This document shows positions 1-9,718 of a stretch of 64,000 nucleotides of DNA, piece by piece. Below the pieces are notes generated by a model that made no database searches, was not told the DNA's origin, and saw only the letters and a program-made list of their open reading frames with translations. Positions within the stretch are counted from its first letter, which is position 1; every line of letters begins with the position of its first letter. The position numbers and the translations under genes were made by a program. Source of the DNA: Pseudofulvibacter geojedonensis (GTDB lineage Bacteria > Bacteroidota > Bacteroidia > Flavobacteriales > Flavobacteriaceae); the NCBI RefSeq assembly GCF_042675745.1, contig NZ_JBHTJM010000008.1, forward strand, positions 62,001-126,000, written 5' to 3'.

Positions 1-1
1 A

Positions 2-967
2 ACACATATAAATACCAAAAGTCTTTATCTACTACCTTTAATGGTTCATAAAGCGCCAGAAACGGGTAATAATACTGATCCTCATAACCCAGAAGTGTAT
101 AAGAATTATTATTTAAGCGGAGAAGTTCAAAACTTATCTTCTACTACAGAGACTAATTACTTTGATGATAATACATTTTTAAAGACAGAGACTAAATACT
201 ATTACGAAGGAGACAATCATTATTTACCTACAAAGACGGAAGTAGCAACTAGTACTGGAGATAAAATGGTTACAAAAACTATTTATGCTGAAGATGTGGT
301 TTCTTCTACTAGTTTAGTTGGCGGAAATCTACCAGCTGGTCAAGATCTTATTATTAATAAGTTAAAAAAGCCTGATCCTAATAATACTGATCGTCTTCAC
401 AGACCTGCTACCGTTATACAAACAGAATCATATAAAGTTGAAACAAACGGTACAGAGAGGTTGTTGGCTGTACAACGTAATTTATTTAAAGAAGATTTAA
501 CAAGCGGATTAATCTTACCTAGTATAGCACAATCTTCTAAAAGTACCGATGTATTAGAAGATAGACTAGAATATTTAAGCTATGATTCTAAGGGTAATCC
601 TTTAGAAGTATCGTTAAAAGATGGAACAGTTATATCATATATCTGGAATCACAATAAGACGCAGCCTATTGCTAAAGTAGAAAATGCTACATATGCAGAA
701 ATAGCAGCTGCTTTGAATATGACAGAAACTGAATTGCAAAACCATAATTTAAGTACAACACCTTTTAATGCTTTACGTAGCCTTTTGCCTAACGCAATGG
801 TATCTACTTATACCTATAAAGCTTTGGTAGGTATTACAAGTATGATAGACCCTAGAGGTTATTTAACCATGTATAATTACGATGATTTCAATCGTTTAGA
901 GTATGTAAAAGATGCAGAGGGAAACATTTTATCTCAGAATGTATACAAGTATAAAAACCAAAACTAA
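2..967 (+). CDS. RHS-repeat family protein, C-terminal part (5' end outside window)
   Basis: The frame is open from base 2 with no stop, so the gene begins before the window; the ATG at 41 is probably internal. The visible part has scattered YD/RHS-type repeat motifs, for example YDSKGNPLEV near the middle and DPRGYLTMYNYDDFNRLEYV near the end, as in the beta-sheet shell proteins of the RHS/YD family. It ends without a toxin, Hint or T9SS sorting domain. Only 8 bases separate it from the next RHS gene, so both are probably co-transcribed. In Flavobacteriaceae such pairs of large RHS-like surface proteins are common; the exact role is unknown. Confidence 0.75.
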   Translation, partial: THINTKSLYLLPLMVHKAPETGNNTDPHNPEVYKNYYLSGEVQNLSSTTETNYFDDNTFLKTETKYYYEGDNHYLPTKTEVATSTGDKMVTKTIYAEDVVSSTSLVGGNLPAGQDLIINKLKKPDPNNTDRLHRPATVIQTESYKVETNGTERLLAVQRNLFKEDLTSGLILPSIAQSSKSTDVLEDRLEYLSYDSKGNPLEVSLKDGTVISYIWNHNKTQPIAKVENATYAEIAAALNMTETELQNHNLSTTPFNALRSLLPNAMVSTYTYKALVGITSMIDPRGYLTMYNYDDFNRLEYVKDAEGNILSQNVYKYKNQN

Positions 968-975
968 TTAAGGAA

Positions 976-3900
976 ATGAAAAAGTTATTATATACACTAG
1001 TGCTTATTATTCCTGCATTAGTATTAGGGCAAAGTACGAATCAGAACTACGTAAAGAGTACAACCTTTAATAAAGAAATAAGAGAACAAGCTACTACCGT
1101 AACTAATCCAGACGGAAGTACAACAGTCATAAAGAGTATTAACCAAGCTAACGAAAAGGATAAAATTGAACAAGTTACATATTATGATGGATTAGGAAGA
1201 CCTATGCAATCTGTAGCTCACAAAGCTGGCGGAGCTATAAATGCAGTTAATGAACTAGATTACGATTGGAGTATAGGAGATATTACCAGTACTTTTTTCC
1301 GTCAAATAGGTCAAGCTTCAGAAAATGAAATTGTAAACGGAGAAACTCCTTTTGGAGATACCGATTTATTATGGAAGTGTGGTAACGATGTAGATAGTAA
1401 TGCAGATGGAGGTTGGAATACCCGCGAATTTCCTGTAGACAACACCAAGTCTTATAGATATACTACTTGGGTTAAAAAGACCAGTGATTTAGTAAATGGG
1501 AACACATACCATGGCGTTCAACATGTAAACAATTTAGATGGTACTGCTAACGGGAACCCCTATTTTTGGTTAGGTGATTTACCACAATTAGATACTTGGT
1601 ATTTATTAGTTGGAGTGGTGCATCCGTATGATTATAATGGGCCAGATACAGGCGAAAGTGGTGTTTATGATGTTGATGGAAATAAAGTGCTAGACGGAAC
1701 TGAATTTAAATGGAAATCAGGTACAAATTTTAGTTATTTTAGAAACTATTTGTATTACTCTACAAATACATCTGTACGTCAATATTTTTACAAGCCTTTA
1801 TTACAAAAACTTAATGGTAACCAGTGGACTTTACAAGAAATAGCTAACGATGTAAATGCTAAAGATGTTGTTACTCATATAGAATACGATGCTATAGGTA
1901 GACAAGCTAAAACACATCTACCTTATGCAGATACCCAGGCTAGTACTCCTTTAGAGTATAGAACAAATGCTGAAGGTGCCACAAATTCTTATTATATAGC
2001 TAATTATTCTACAGATATAGATAATAGTTTACCAAACCCTTTTTCTGAAATAGAACATGAAACTTCACCACTTAACAGGGTGTTGCAACAAGCCGCTCCT
2101 GGTAAGGATTGGAGTTTAACATCTGGTCATACGATAAAGTTTGATTATCAAACTAATTTAGCTAATAAAGTTAGAAACTATGAAGTATCTTTCATAGGTA
2201 ACGATTATAAACAACCAAAACTTATCTATAATGGTAATTATGCACCTAATGAGTTGTACAAAACAATCACCAAAGATGAAAACTGGGTTCCTGCAGATTC
2301 ATTAAGTAGAACCACCGAAGAGTTTAAAGATAAATTAGGTAGAGTTATTTTAAAGCGTACCTATGTAAAAAATACTGATGGAGCACAAGATATTCTTTTA
2401 GATACTCAATATGTATATGATGATTTTGGTAATTTAACTTATGTGTTATCTCCAAAAGGATCTGATACAGTGCTTACCATGAATCAATACACTGATTTTA
2501 GTGATACTATTTCAGCAACTCATTTTGCTTTAGGCTCTAAATCGGCTGGTCCTCATACAGGTTCTGCTACAGTAAGTTTAACAGGAACAACTCTAACCTT
2601 AAATCTTAATATTCAGTTTTCTTATAATGCACTTGTTACAACTGGTTCTATTCATCAATTGAGTCAAGCCATTCCTAATGTAGATTTTAATACTAGCGGA
2701 AGTTTAAATGGCTATGGTTTTTCAATTGAGAATGGATATTTAACTGCCACCTATTTAAATAGTGGCGCACCAGCTCAACTTAGCTCACTAAATGGAACGT
2801 TTACTGTTGAAGTGCCAGAATATAGTATTCACCAAGATCAACTAGACGGTTTATGTTACCAATACAAGTATGATGAAAGAAATCGTTTAATAGAAAAGAA
2901 AATTCCTCAAAAAGGTTGGGAGTATATTGTTTATGATAATTTAGATAGACCTACGTTAACTCAAGACCAAAATCTAAAAGCTCAAAACAAATGGTTGTTC
3001 ACTAAATACGATGCTTTTGGAAGAGTAGTTTACACAGGATATTATAATTCTTCTGAAAGTAGAGCAACGTTACAAAACACCTTAAATACTAGACCGAACA
3101 ACCATGAAGAAAAAACAGTAACAAACAGCCCAATAAACAATTCTCCTTGTTTTTATACTAATAACATTTTTCCAAATACTAATATAGATTTATTAACTAT
3201 TAATTATTACGATAATTATACGTTCGATACTGTATTACCTTTAGCTACCACAATTATTTTTGACGAGAATATTACTACTCAAACTAAAGGGTTAGCTACA
3301 GGATCTAAAGTACGTGTATTAGGTACTAATGACTGGATTACTACTTTTACTCAGTACGATAAAAAAGCAAGAGCTATTTATATAGTTTCTAAAAATGAGT
3401 ATTTAAACACTATAGATATTGTTAAAACCGATTACGATTTTATAGGTAATGTATTAAAAACAGAAAGCTCACATACTTTTGGTAGTAACGCAGCTATTGT
3501 AACAGTAGATGAATTTAAGTATGACCATCAGAATAGATTACTAACTCAGAAGCAAACTATTAATGGCGGTGCAAAAGAAACAATTGTAAATAATACCTAC
3601 GATGATTTAGGACAATTGGTTAAAAAAGGAGTTGGTAACAATGCTTCTATGCCGCTACAAAATGTAGATTACAAATATAACATTAGAGGTTGGTTAACAG
3701 CTATTAATAATGTAGAGCAATCTACTAACGATTTATTTTCTTTTAAATTAAACTACAATACAGTAGAAGGAGATTTAGCATCGTCTACACCAAAATTATA
3801 TAACGGTAATATTGCACAAACCATTTGGAAGTCATCTGCTGATAATGAAAAAAGAAGTTATGCTTATAACTACGATGCTTTAAACAGAATTACTTCTGGG

Positions 3901-6492
3901 TACACTAGAATGGGAGCTGCATTAGACACCAATATGAATTTTGATTTACATGGTGTGATGTATGACAAAAACGGAAACATCTTAGACTTAAACAGAAAAG
4001 ATGTAGCAGGTGTTTCTATGGATGAATTAGATTATACTTATGAGTTTAATCAGTTAACAAAAGTAACCGATAATGGTAATACAGAAGGCTTTAAGGATGG
4101 TGCTGATGAAATAGAAGAATATCATTATGATGAGAACGGTAACATGACATCTGATGCTAATAAAAAGATTACTTCTATAGAATACAACCACTTAAATCTA
4201 CCTACAAAAGTAACTTTTAGTAATAACGATGCTAATGTTGCTGGAGCTGGTGAAATAGAATATGTATACGATGCTACAGGAGTTAAACTAAAGAAGTTCG
4301 CTAAAGAAGCTACTTTATCTAGTGGAACTAGTACTTTTTATGCAGGTAACTATATTTACAAGCAAGGTCCAGGACAGTCTAATGCAGGCTTAGAATTCTT
4401 TAATCATCCAGAAGGTTATGTAGAACCTACACAAAACACTGAAAGACCTTTCCAGTATATTTATCAGTACAAAGATCATTTAGGAAATATTAGGTTGAGC
4501 TACAGAGACCAAACAGGTAACTATCGAGTACTAGATGATAGTAAATTTAATGATAATGTACTAGAAGGATGGAGTATGTTTGTGGGAGCTGGAAATACAA
4601 TAAGCGTAGAGAATAATAAATTAAAGGTAGATTTTACGAATTCTTATGGTGAAGTATGGAAAGATTATGTAGGACTAAATGGTCAAGGTAATAATATAAA
4701 GATTGAGCTAGATGTAGATACAGGTGCAGACACCAACCCTTTACATATCATAATTGTAGAATATGATGCTAATTATGTAGGGTTAGAAACTAATTACACT
4801 TATAATATTGCTTCAGGAAGAAATAGTATACAATATCAAACAACAGATGAAAACACTGCTATTGTTAGAGTATTTATAAGAAAAACCAATCCTACTACTG
4901 GAACTTCTAACCATTTCTATGTAGACAACATTAACATTACTAGCGGTGAGCTAGAAATAATGGAAAACAAAGCCTACTACCCATTTGGCTTAAAACATAA
5001 CTATGGTACATCTAGTCCATTGTCTAGTATTTCTGGTAGCCCACATCCGTATGGGTATAATGGTATGGAAGAGACTGGAGATTTTGATTTTCATATTAAT
5101 GAAATGGCAATGAGACAGTATGACCCAGCAATTGCTAGGTGGACTGTTATTGACCCAGTAACTCATTTTAATTATTCTCCTTATCAAGCATTTGATAATA
5201 ATCCAATATTCTGGGCTGACCCTAGTGGTGCTGATTCAGAAATAAATACTGGTACATTATTACAAAATATGTTTAATGCTTCAGGGAGTGGTACTACTTG
5301 GTATAACTCTGGCAATGGTTCTTTTTCAACTGGAAGCGGAAATGGTGGTGGAGGGACTAATCCTTGGGAAGAGTTTTTTGCTAATAAAACAACGGAAAGT
5401 GACGATACAGGAGGTGGAGAGATTAAGTTGTCAAATGGTAAAAAGATGGTTATTGGGGTCGATGGCGTTGAAATAATAGAGGATGGTTTTTCTGAATTTG
5501 CTAATGGAACTGCAAATTATCTGTCTTGGATGGGAGCTTGGAGTGGAGTATTATCAACAACTATTTTTAAACCAGGCGGTATAGGAGACCCGTTTCATTA
5601 TCGAAAAATATATGATGCTTATTCACTAACAGGTAAATCTTTTTACTTGCATAACCCTAATGTAGTTTATGATATGGCTAGAAGTAGGTTTATGGGGAAT
5701 GTAGGAGGATTAACAAAAGGAGGTAATGCGTTTGGTTACGCTTCGATGGGAATTAGTCTTATGCAATATGCATATGATGGCAATTATGGTTACGCATTTG
5801 GCCCTAATAATAAATATGCTAAAGAAACTGAATTAGCACTAGATTTAACCATGACTAGAGTTGGTATGATGCCTAACCCATATGCCATAGGTGGTTCCCT
5901 TTTCTATTTTTATATAATGAAACCAATGGCAGCTGGTACTCAAAGATATATAGATGAAAAATTTGGTGGAGATAGAAAGGCTTGGAGAGAATCAATGACT
6001 TTAGGTAGAGATGGAGGGTACTGTTTTACTGCTGGAACAAAAATATCTATGAGTAATAATGGCTTTAAAGCTATTGAGGATGTTAAAGTAGGTGACTATG
6101 TTAAAACTTTCAATATAGAAACTAATAAAATTGAAATAAGCAAGGTTTTAAGAATAGACACACCAATACATTCTAATTTAGTAAAGGTAGGGTTTAGTGA
6201 TAATACTATTAATAATAATACTCAAGACCATCCTTATTATGTGAAAAACAAAGGTTGGGCTTCAGTTAACCCTGAATTAACCTATAAAAACTATGGCTTT
6301 AAAGTAAATAAATTAGACATTGGTGATATTTGTTTTAAATTAATTAATAAGAATGAATTAATAGAGATAAAAGTGGTTAACTTTACAATTAATAAATTGC
6401 AACAAAAAACATTTAACCTTTCAGATGTAGAAAAGAATAATAATTTCTTTGCAAATGGAGTATTAGTTCACAATAAGTTTAACAAAGAATAG
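976..6492 (+). CDS. Large secreted RHS-repeat protein with C-terminal Hint domain (DUF6443 type)
   Basis: 1838 residues. The N-terminus is a signal peptide (MKKLLYTLVLIIPALVLGQ). The next block has YYDGLGRPMQSV, typical of DUF6443 openings of flavobacterial RHS proteins, followed by many YD repeats. The RHS core motif RQYDPAIARWTVIDPV lies near residue 1379. After a Gly/Ser-rich variable stretch comes a Hint (intein/hedgehog-like) domain from C1683 (CFTAGTKI), with TQDHPYY in the middle and the terminal VHN at 1831-1833. Known family logic: the Hint domain cleaves itself and releases a C-terminal cargo, often a toxin. Here only five residues (KFNKE) follow the HN, so there is no toxin cargo. 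Role in interbacterial antagonism or adhesion is inferred. Confidence 0.85.
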   Translation: MKKLLYTLVLIIPALVLGQSTNQNYVKSTTFNKEIREQATTVTNPDGSTTVIKSINQANEKDKIEQVTYYDGLGRPMQSVAHKAGGAINAVNELDYDWSIGDITSTFFRQIGQASENEIVNGETPFGDTDLLWKCGNDVDSNADGGWNTREFPVDNTKSYRYTTWVKKTSDLVNGNTYHGVQHVNNLDGTANGNPYFWLGDLPQLDTWYLLVGVVHPYDYNGPDTGESGVYDVDGNKVLDGTEFKWKSGTNFSYFRNYLYYSTNTSVRQYFYKPLLQKLNGNQWTLQEIANDVNAKDVVTHIEYDAIGRQAKTHLPYADTQASTPLEYRTNAEGATNSYYIANYSTDIDNSLPNPFSEIEHETSPLNRVLQQAAPGKDWSLTSGHTIKFDYQTNLANKVRNYEVSFIGNDYKQPKLIYNGNYAPNELYKTITKDENWVPADSLSRTTEEFKDKLGRVILKRTYVKNTDGAQDILLDTQYVYDDFGNLTYVLSPKGSDTVLTMNQYTDFSDTISATHFALGSKSAGPHTGSATVSLTGTTLTLNLNIQFSYNALVTTGSIHQLSQAIPNVDFNTSGSLNGYGFSIENGYLTATYLNSGAPAQLSSLNGTFTVEVPEYSIHQDQLDGLCYQYKYDERNRLIEKKIPQKGWEYIVYDNLDRPTLTQDQNLKAQNKWLFTKYDAFGRVVYTGYYNSSESRATLQNTLNTRPNNHEEKTVTNSPINNSPCFYTNNIFPNTNIDLLTINYYDNYTFDTVLPLATTIIFDENITTQTKGLATGSKVRVLGTNDWITTFTQYDKKARAIYIVSKNEYLNTIDIVKTDYDFIGNVLKTESSHTFGSNAAIVTVDEFKYDHQNRLLTQKQTINGGAKETIVNNTYDDLGQLVKKGVGNNASMPLQNVDYKYNIRGWLTAINNVEQSTNDLFSFKLNYNTVEGDLASSTPKLYNGNIAQTIWKSSADNEKRSYAYNYDALNRITSGYTRMGAALDTNMNFDLHGVMYDKNGNILDLNRKDVAGVSMDELDYTYEFNQLTKVTDNGNTEGFKDGADEIEEYHYDENGNMTSDANKKITSIEYNHLNLPTKVTFSNNDANVAGAGEIEYVYDATGVKLKKFAKEATLSSGTSTFYAGNYIYKQGPGQSNAGLEFFNHPEGYVEPTQNTERPFQYIYQYKDHLGNIRLSYRDQTGNYRVLDDSKFNDNVLEGWSMFVGAGNTISVENNKLKVDFTNSYGEVWKDYVGLNGQGNNIKIELDVDTGADTNPLHIIIVEYDANYVGLETNYTYNIASGRNSIQYQTTDENTAIVRVFIRKTNPTTGTSNHFYVDNINITSGELEIMENKAYYPFGLKHNYGTSSPLSSISGSPHPYGYNGMEETGDFDFHINEMAMRQYDPAIARWTVIDPVTHFNYSPYQAFDNNPIFWADPSGADSEINTGTLLQNMFNASGSGTTWYNSGNGSFSTGSGNGGGGTNPWEEFFANKTTESDDTGGGEIKLSNGKKMVIGVDGVEIIEDGFSEFANGTANYLSWMGAWSGVLSTTIFKPGGIGDPFHYRKIYDAYSLTGKSFYLHNPNVVYDMARSRFMGNVGGLTKGGNAFGYASMGISLMQYAYDGNYGYAFGPNNKYAKETELALDLTMTRVGMMPNPYAIGGSLFYFYIMKPMAAGTQRYIDEKFGGDRKAWRESMTLGRDGGYCFTAGTKISMSNNGFKAIEDVKVGDYVKTFNIETNKIEISKVLRIDTPIHSNLVKVGFSDNTINNNTQDHPYYVKNKGWASVNPELTYKNYGFKVNKLDIGDICFKLINKNELIEIKVVNFTINKLQQKTFNLSDVEKNNNFFANGVLVHNKFNKE

Positions 6493-6493
6493 T

Positions 6494-6874
6494 ATGTTGT
6501 ATAAAATTTTATATGAAAAATATTTATTAAATAATAAGTTTTCTGTAAGTACAGATAATTCAATTTTTTCAACGCGATTGATTTTTTCTGCTGAAATAGC
6601 ATTGAACTTTATCACTTTATTTTATTTTATGATAATTAATGGATTAATTAAAATTAGCCCTAAAGGTATTTTTCCTTTTGTTATTATTTTTTCTATGCTT
6701 ATCTCTTTAGTGTTGACATTTTTTTTTATCAGGAAAGATAAATTAAAAAAACATATAGATAAGAAAGTACAATCTAATAAGATGAATAAGATTATAGCTA
6801 TAACCTATACTTGTATAACTTATATTTTGTTTTTTATGACAATTGTCAATATTAAAGAATCAAATTATTTTTAA
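6494..6874 (+). CDS. Small membrane protein downstream of RHS-Hint gene
   Basis: 126 residues with three apparent membrane segments (about residues 32-52, 58-76 and 100-118) and a Lys-rich loop between the second and third. It starts one base after the RHS-Hint stop, so translation is probably coupled. I do not recognise the family. The position straight after a polymorphic-toxin-like gene is where an immunity protein would sit, and membrane immunity proteins are known, but the RHS gene shows no toxin domain, so this is only a suggestion. Confidence 0.6.
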   Translation: MLYKILYEKYLLNNKFSVSTDNSIFSTRLIFSAEIALNFITLFYFMIINGLIKISPKGIFPFVIIFSMLISLVLTFFFIRKDKLKKHIDKKVQSNKMNKIIAITYTCITYILFFMTIVNIKESNYF

Positions 6875-6883
6875 ACAAATAAA

Positions 6884-6916
6884 AGCAGCTCACTCTAATT
6901 CAGTGGGCTGTTTCTC
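6884..6916 (+). terminator. Rho-independent terminator after the RHS gene pair
   Basis: An 11-bp stem with G-U wobbles (AGCAGCTCACT, 6884-6894, against AGTGGGCTGTT, 6902-6912) and a 7-base loop runs into a T-rich tract, 10 bases after the membrane protein gene. Confidence 0.7.
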
Positions 6917-7093
6917 TACCCACCCCTCACAACCAAAACCCCCTCTCCATCTGCTGCTTAAGTAACGGGTATATTCTTACATTTTAGTATATATAATGTG
7001 CTTTGGAATTAACTATACCTTTTATTTATTGGTATATAAGATAATAGCCGATTTTTTAACCAAAGAAACTTATTTAAGCTTTCCCCCAGAATA

Positions 7094-7591
7094 TTATACA
7101 CACTTAAAGTATTTTAGGGCTAATTTTCTAAAAACCCCTAGTATATGGCTATCTGTGAATATTTCGGAATTATTCTCTAGCAAATAGTCTTCTGTTTCTG
7201 GAGATACTTTATAGCCATCTTTTAATTCGGAATAGCTAATACATTTAATATCGTTCTTGCTAAAGATTATAAACATTGTGTTTTTATATGGATAATCTTC
7301 CCCTCCAATACTATTATAGTCGAACTCACCACTCTTTCTAAATTTTACTTCTAGGTAATGAATCTTCCTTGATTTAGAATGTAAAACTATAAAGTCAGGA
7401 GTTTTTCTTATTTCGTAGATTATTTCGTTGGGTTCAATTTCTTTTAATTTAGGCATTATAGAGGGGATCTGAGTCTCCATACCATACCTATATACTTCGT
7501 AGCCTAAACTTGTAAATAATTGTTCTGTGATTGTCTCTGCTATTCTTCCTTTTAGTATATTCTCGTTGAAGAATACTTCTTGTTGTGTCAT
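7094..7591 (-). CDS. PD-(D/E)XK nuclease-like protein
   Basis: 165 residues. A helix with GRIAETITEQLF (residues 15-26) precedes GYEVYRYG, then TPDFIVL (PD at 65-66) and YLEVKF (E81, K83). This order (N-terminal Glu, D, E-x-K) is the PD-(D/E)XK restriction-endonuclease-like fold seen in YraN-like, Holliday-resolvase-like and anti-phage nucleases. It is the last gene of a minus-strand cassette from 9061 down to 7094 in an accessory region, with no methyltransferase nearby. A DNA-processing or defence role is inferred from motifs and context only. Confidence 0.6.
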   Translation of the reverse strand: MTQQEVFFNENILKGRIAETITEQLFTSLGYEVYRYGMETQIPSIMPKLKEIEPNEIIYEIRKTPDFIVLHSKSRKIHYLEVKFRKSGEFDYNSIGGEDYPYKNTMFIIFSKNDIKCISYSELKDGYKVSPETEDYLLENNSEIFTDSHILGVFRKLALKYFKCV

Positions 7592-7692
7592 ATCTAATCT
7601 TTAAAGAGGTAAATAAATTGAAAGGTATAGATACTCTTAGCGGAAAATACAACAAAGAGCCTTTAACATATTCACTAAGAACACTGCATAGA

Positions 7693-7848
7693 TTACTTAT
7701 TAGTGCCTTTCTCTGATTGTTTTCTATCTTTATAAATACTAATAAATTGGAAAAGGTTAACAAATAATCCAAAAGCTATAGAAAATATAGCTATAGGTAA
7801 TAGAAAGTCAATAAGGATGTCGTTTATTAAAGCTTGTATTAATTCCAT
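7693..7848 (-). CDS. Small single-pass membrane protein (hypothetical)
   Basis: About 51 residues when started at the ATG at 7848; the frame is open to an upstream ATG at 7890. It has one clear hydrophobic segment (LLPIAIFSIAFGLFVNLFQF) and a charged tail ending in Lys/Arg-rich residues. It lies between the 143-residue unknown gene and the nuclease-like gene on the same strand. No family recognised; its small size makes the coding call moderate. Confidence 0.4.
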   Translation of the reverse strand: MELIQALINDILIDFLLPIAIFSIAFGLFVNLFQFISIYKDRKQSEKGTNK

Positions 7849-7923
7849 AGGAGTTTTTCCTAAAGATACTTCAATAAAGGGGCAGAGCAAAAGATGTGAA
7901 TACAGTTGTTATAAGTCTAACAC

Positions 7924-8355
7924 TTATGATAAGTCAACTCTATCTAGCCTTTTTAAGCTTATCAAATAATTGCTACCTTTAATTAAGCAGAGAAATTCTA
8001 TTGAGTTGTGTTCAATCATTAAACTTGGATTAGTAACATTATCTTCTAAAACATTAATATGCAAATCATTTAACATTATAGCCTCGCCAATTTTAGAGTT
8101 CATTATTATGCTTTTCACCGTGGACTTTCTTAATGCTAATCTTACATCTTGATGTTCTCCAAAAAATATATGTATGGTTAAAACATCATCAGTTAAAAAG
8201 CTTTTTTGAAAAACTACTTTACTTTTATAAGGACTAATTCTAATAGGAACTTTTAATCCTGTAGTACCCATCCAACAAGCCTTAACATTATCAAAGTAAA
8301 ACTCACCTTTAACTGAGCTACCATTATTTAGAAACTTATATAATTCTTCTTTCAT
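7924..8355 (-). CDS. Hypothetical cytoplasmic protein
   Basis: 143 residues, no signal peptide or membrane segment, mostly predicted beta by eye, no motif I recognise. It starts 3 bases after the stop of the secreted protein upstream (8359), so it is part of the minus-strand cassette 9061-7094. Composition is as AT-rich as its neighbours. Confidence 0.55.
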   Translation of the reverse strand: MKEELYKFLNNGSSVKGEFYFDNVKACWMGTTGLKVPIRISPYKSKVVFQKSFLTDDVLTIHIFFGEHQDVRLALRKSTVKSIIMNSKIGEAIMLNDLHINVLEDNVTNPSLMIEHNSIEFLCLIKGSNYLISLKRLDRVDLS

Positions 8356-8358
8356 ATT

Positions 8359-8676
8359 TTATTTGTTATTATTTGACTCATTAGGTTCAACATACCAAAT
8401 GCGTACTTCTTTAGAGGGTTTTTCAGATATAATTACTTTAGTAGTTTTATCTATAATGACTACACCGGGACCTATTATCACATTAACTTTAAAAACTGTT
8501 TGGTTACTTTCTCCTTTAGAAGATTTTATCCAAGCTTTATTGTTGTTTAGTAATAACGTATCAAGTGTTATTTCTTCTTTATAGTCTTCAAAAACAGTGT
8601 CTTTATCAAGTCTGAGTGTTTGGCTATATCCTCCAAATACTGTTATAAAGAATATTATTATTGGTAGTTGTTTCAT
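8359..8676 (-). CDS. Hypothetical secreted protein
   Basis: About 105 residues from the ATG at 8676, chosen because it begins a proper signal peptide (MKQLPIIIFFITVFGGYSQ); the upstream ATG at 8700 adds eight charged residues and overlaps the preceding gene. The mature part is short and probably beta-rich, with no recognised domain. It is the second gene of the minus-strand cassette. Confidence 0.55.
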   Translation of the reverse strand: MKQLPIIIFFITVFGGYSQTLRLDKDTVFEDYKEEITLDTLLLNNNKAWIKSSKGESNQTVFKVNVIIGPGVVIIDKTTKVIISEKPSKEVRIWYVEPNESNNNK

Positions 8677-8686
8677 TCTATACCTT

Positions 8687-9061
8687 TTATTTTTCAGCAA
8701 ATGGGCTTTGACCTTGTCTTTGTATAATAGTTCCCATCCTCTTATACTTCATTTTTTTACCTTTTACACAAAGAATATATATACCATTTCCTGTTTGTTC
8801 TGATAACCTTAACAATGTAACCTCATTAATATCACAATCGTTCTCTATTGCTACATGAGATTTAATATCTTCAAGAGAAGGAAACATACCTTCATTAAAC
8901 TTATTCATTTTCTTAGCCCATTTTACAATTTTCTTCTCTCTAAGAGGTTCTTTAAAACCTTCAGAAACTTGACAATCTGGATATTTGTTTTGTTCTGTCT
9001 CTTGAGCTTTAAGAGTACTAGCCAAAAGAGTCAACATTAATAGTAATACTGTTTTTTTCAT
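8687..9061 (-). CDS. Hypothetical secreted protein, first gene of cassette
   Basis: 124 residues with a signal peptide (MKKTVLLLMLTLLASTLKAQ). The mature part has three Cys residues and a Lys-rich C-terminus; no family recognised. A -7 promoter box lies 22 bases upstream (9083-9090, minus strand) and the divergent XRE regulator begins at 9152, so this is probably the first gene of a cassette regulated from the shared 90-bp spacer. Confidence 0.6.
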   Translation of the reverse strand: MKKTVLLLMLTLLASTLKAQETEQNKYPDCQVSEGFKEPLREKKIVKWAKKMNKFNEGMFPSLEDIKSHVAIENDCDINEVTLLRLSEQTGNGIYILCVKGKKMKYKRMGTIIQRQGQSPFAEK

Positions 9062-9082
9062 GCTTATGTTATTTTATTAGTC

Positions 9083-9112
9083 CAAATATAAACAAAAGGC
9101 ATAATATATTAT
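9083..9112 (-). promoter_or_regulatory. -7 box plus 12-bp palindrome in divergent spacer
   Basis: On the minus strand TATATTTG (9083-9090) matches TAnnTTTG upstream of the secreted-protein cassette. Next to it, ATAATATATTAT (9101-9112) is a perfect palindrome midway between the cassette and the XRE gene, a plausible operator. No -33 box was clear. Confidence 0.4.
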
Positions 9113-9151
9113 ACCTGTATCTGTCGATTTATATTAGATATTGGCTTTACA

Positions 9152-9376
9152 ATGAAATCAGCTGATATAAAATATCTGAAATTGATAGGTAAAAACATTT
9201 CTAGAATTAGAAAAGAAAAAGGTTTGACCCAAGTTCAAGTCTGTGATGACATAGATATGGAACGTAATAACTTTTCAGGTATTGAAAATGGTAGACGCAA
9301 CATGACCTGTATTACACTTAAAAAAATAGCTGATAGTTTAGATACAGAAGTTATCGAGTTCTTTAGATTTGATTAG
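9152..9376 (+). CDS. XRE-family transcriptional regulator
   Basis: 74 residues, nearly all one Cro/C1-type helix-turn-helix: ISRIRKEKGLTQVQVCDDI, then FSGIENGRRNMTCITLKKIA. It has no effector domain. Divergent from the cassette 9061-7094, with a palindrome in the spacer, so it likely controls that cassette and itself (inference). Confidence 0.8.
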   Translation: MKSADIKYLKLIGKNISRIRKEKGLTQVQVCDDIDMERNNFSGIENGRRNMTCITLKKIADSLDTEVIEFFRFD

Positions 9377-9718
9377 ATCTGGTTGTTTTTTTAGATAAAA
9401 CAAACACGGCTACCCAAACATCCACGCTATTAGTTAATTTTTTATAACAGTAATTTTTATATAACTAAGCTTATACCTAATGTATGTGCTATAATTGTAT
9501 TTGGTAATACTTTAGTATTTAATTGTACAACGGCTAAAAACTGTATGTTTAAGGATTTTTACTCTTGTTTATAAAAGCCCCCTAAAATTACGAGTCAAAA
9601 ATTTTTCCCTTATGTATATGTAGTTAATTTGTAATTGCTAAAATGTTAAAATAGTGTTATTCTGATTTAGAAATAATATTTTTACTAGTAACTTCTCTAA
9701 AGAAAAACTAACTACTTA
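9377..9718 (+). other. 342-bp AT-rich gap without a gene
   Basis: No open frame of useful length on either strand. T-rich tracts follow the XRE stop and could end its transcript, but no stable hairpin is obvious. I see no clear TAnnTTTG box in front of the next gene. Confidence 0.4.

Noticed and set aside
976..6492. T6SS or T9SS effector label for the RHS protein
   Set aside because: It has a Sec signal peptide, no PAAR domain and no T9SS sorting domain at the C-terminus, so no such label is justified.
6996..7187. 63-codon plus-strand open frame
   Set aside because: It crosses the end of the nuclease-like gene on the other strand and has no promoter, signal or family feature.
7488..7772. 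94-codon minus-strand open frame
   Set aside because: It overlaps both the nuclease-like gene and the small membrane protein in another frame and reads as low-complexity text; those two neighbours explain the region better.
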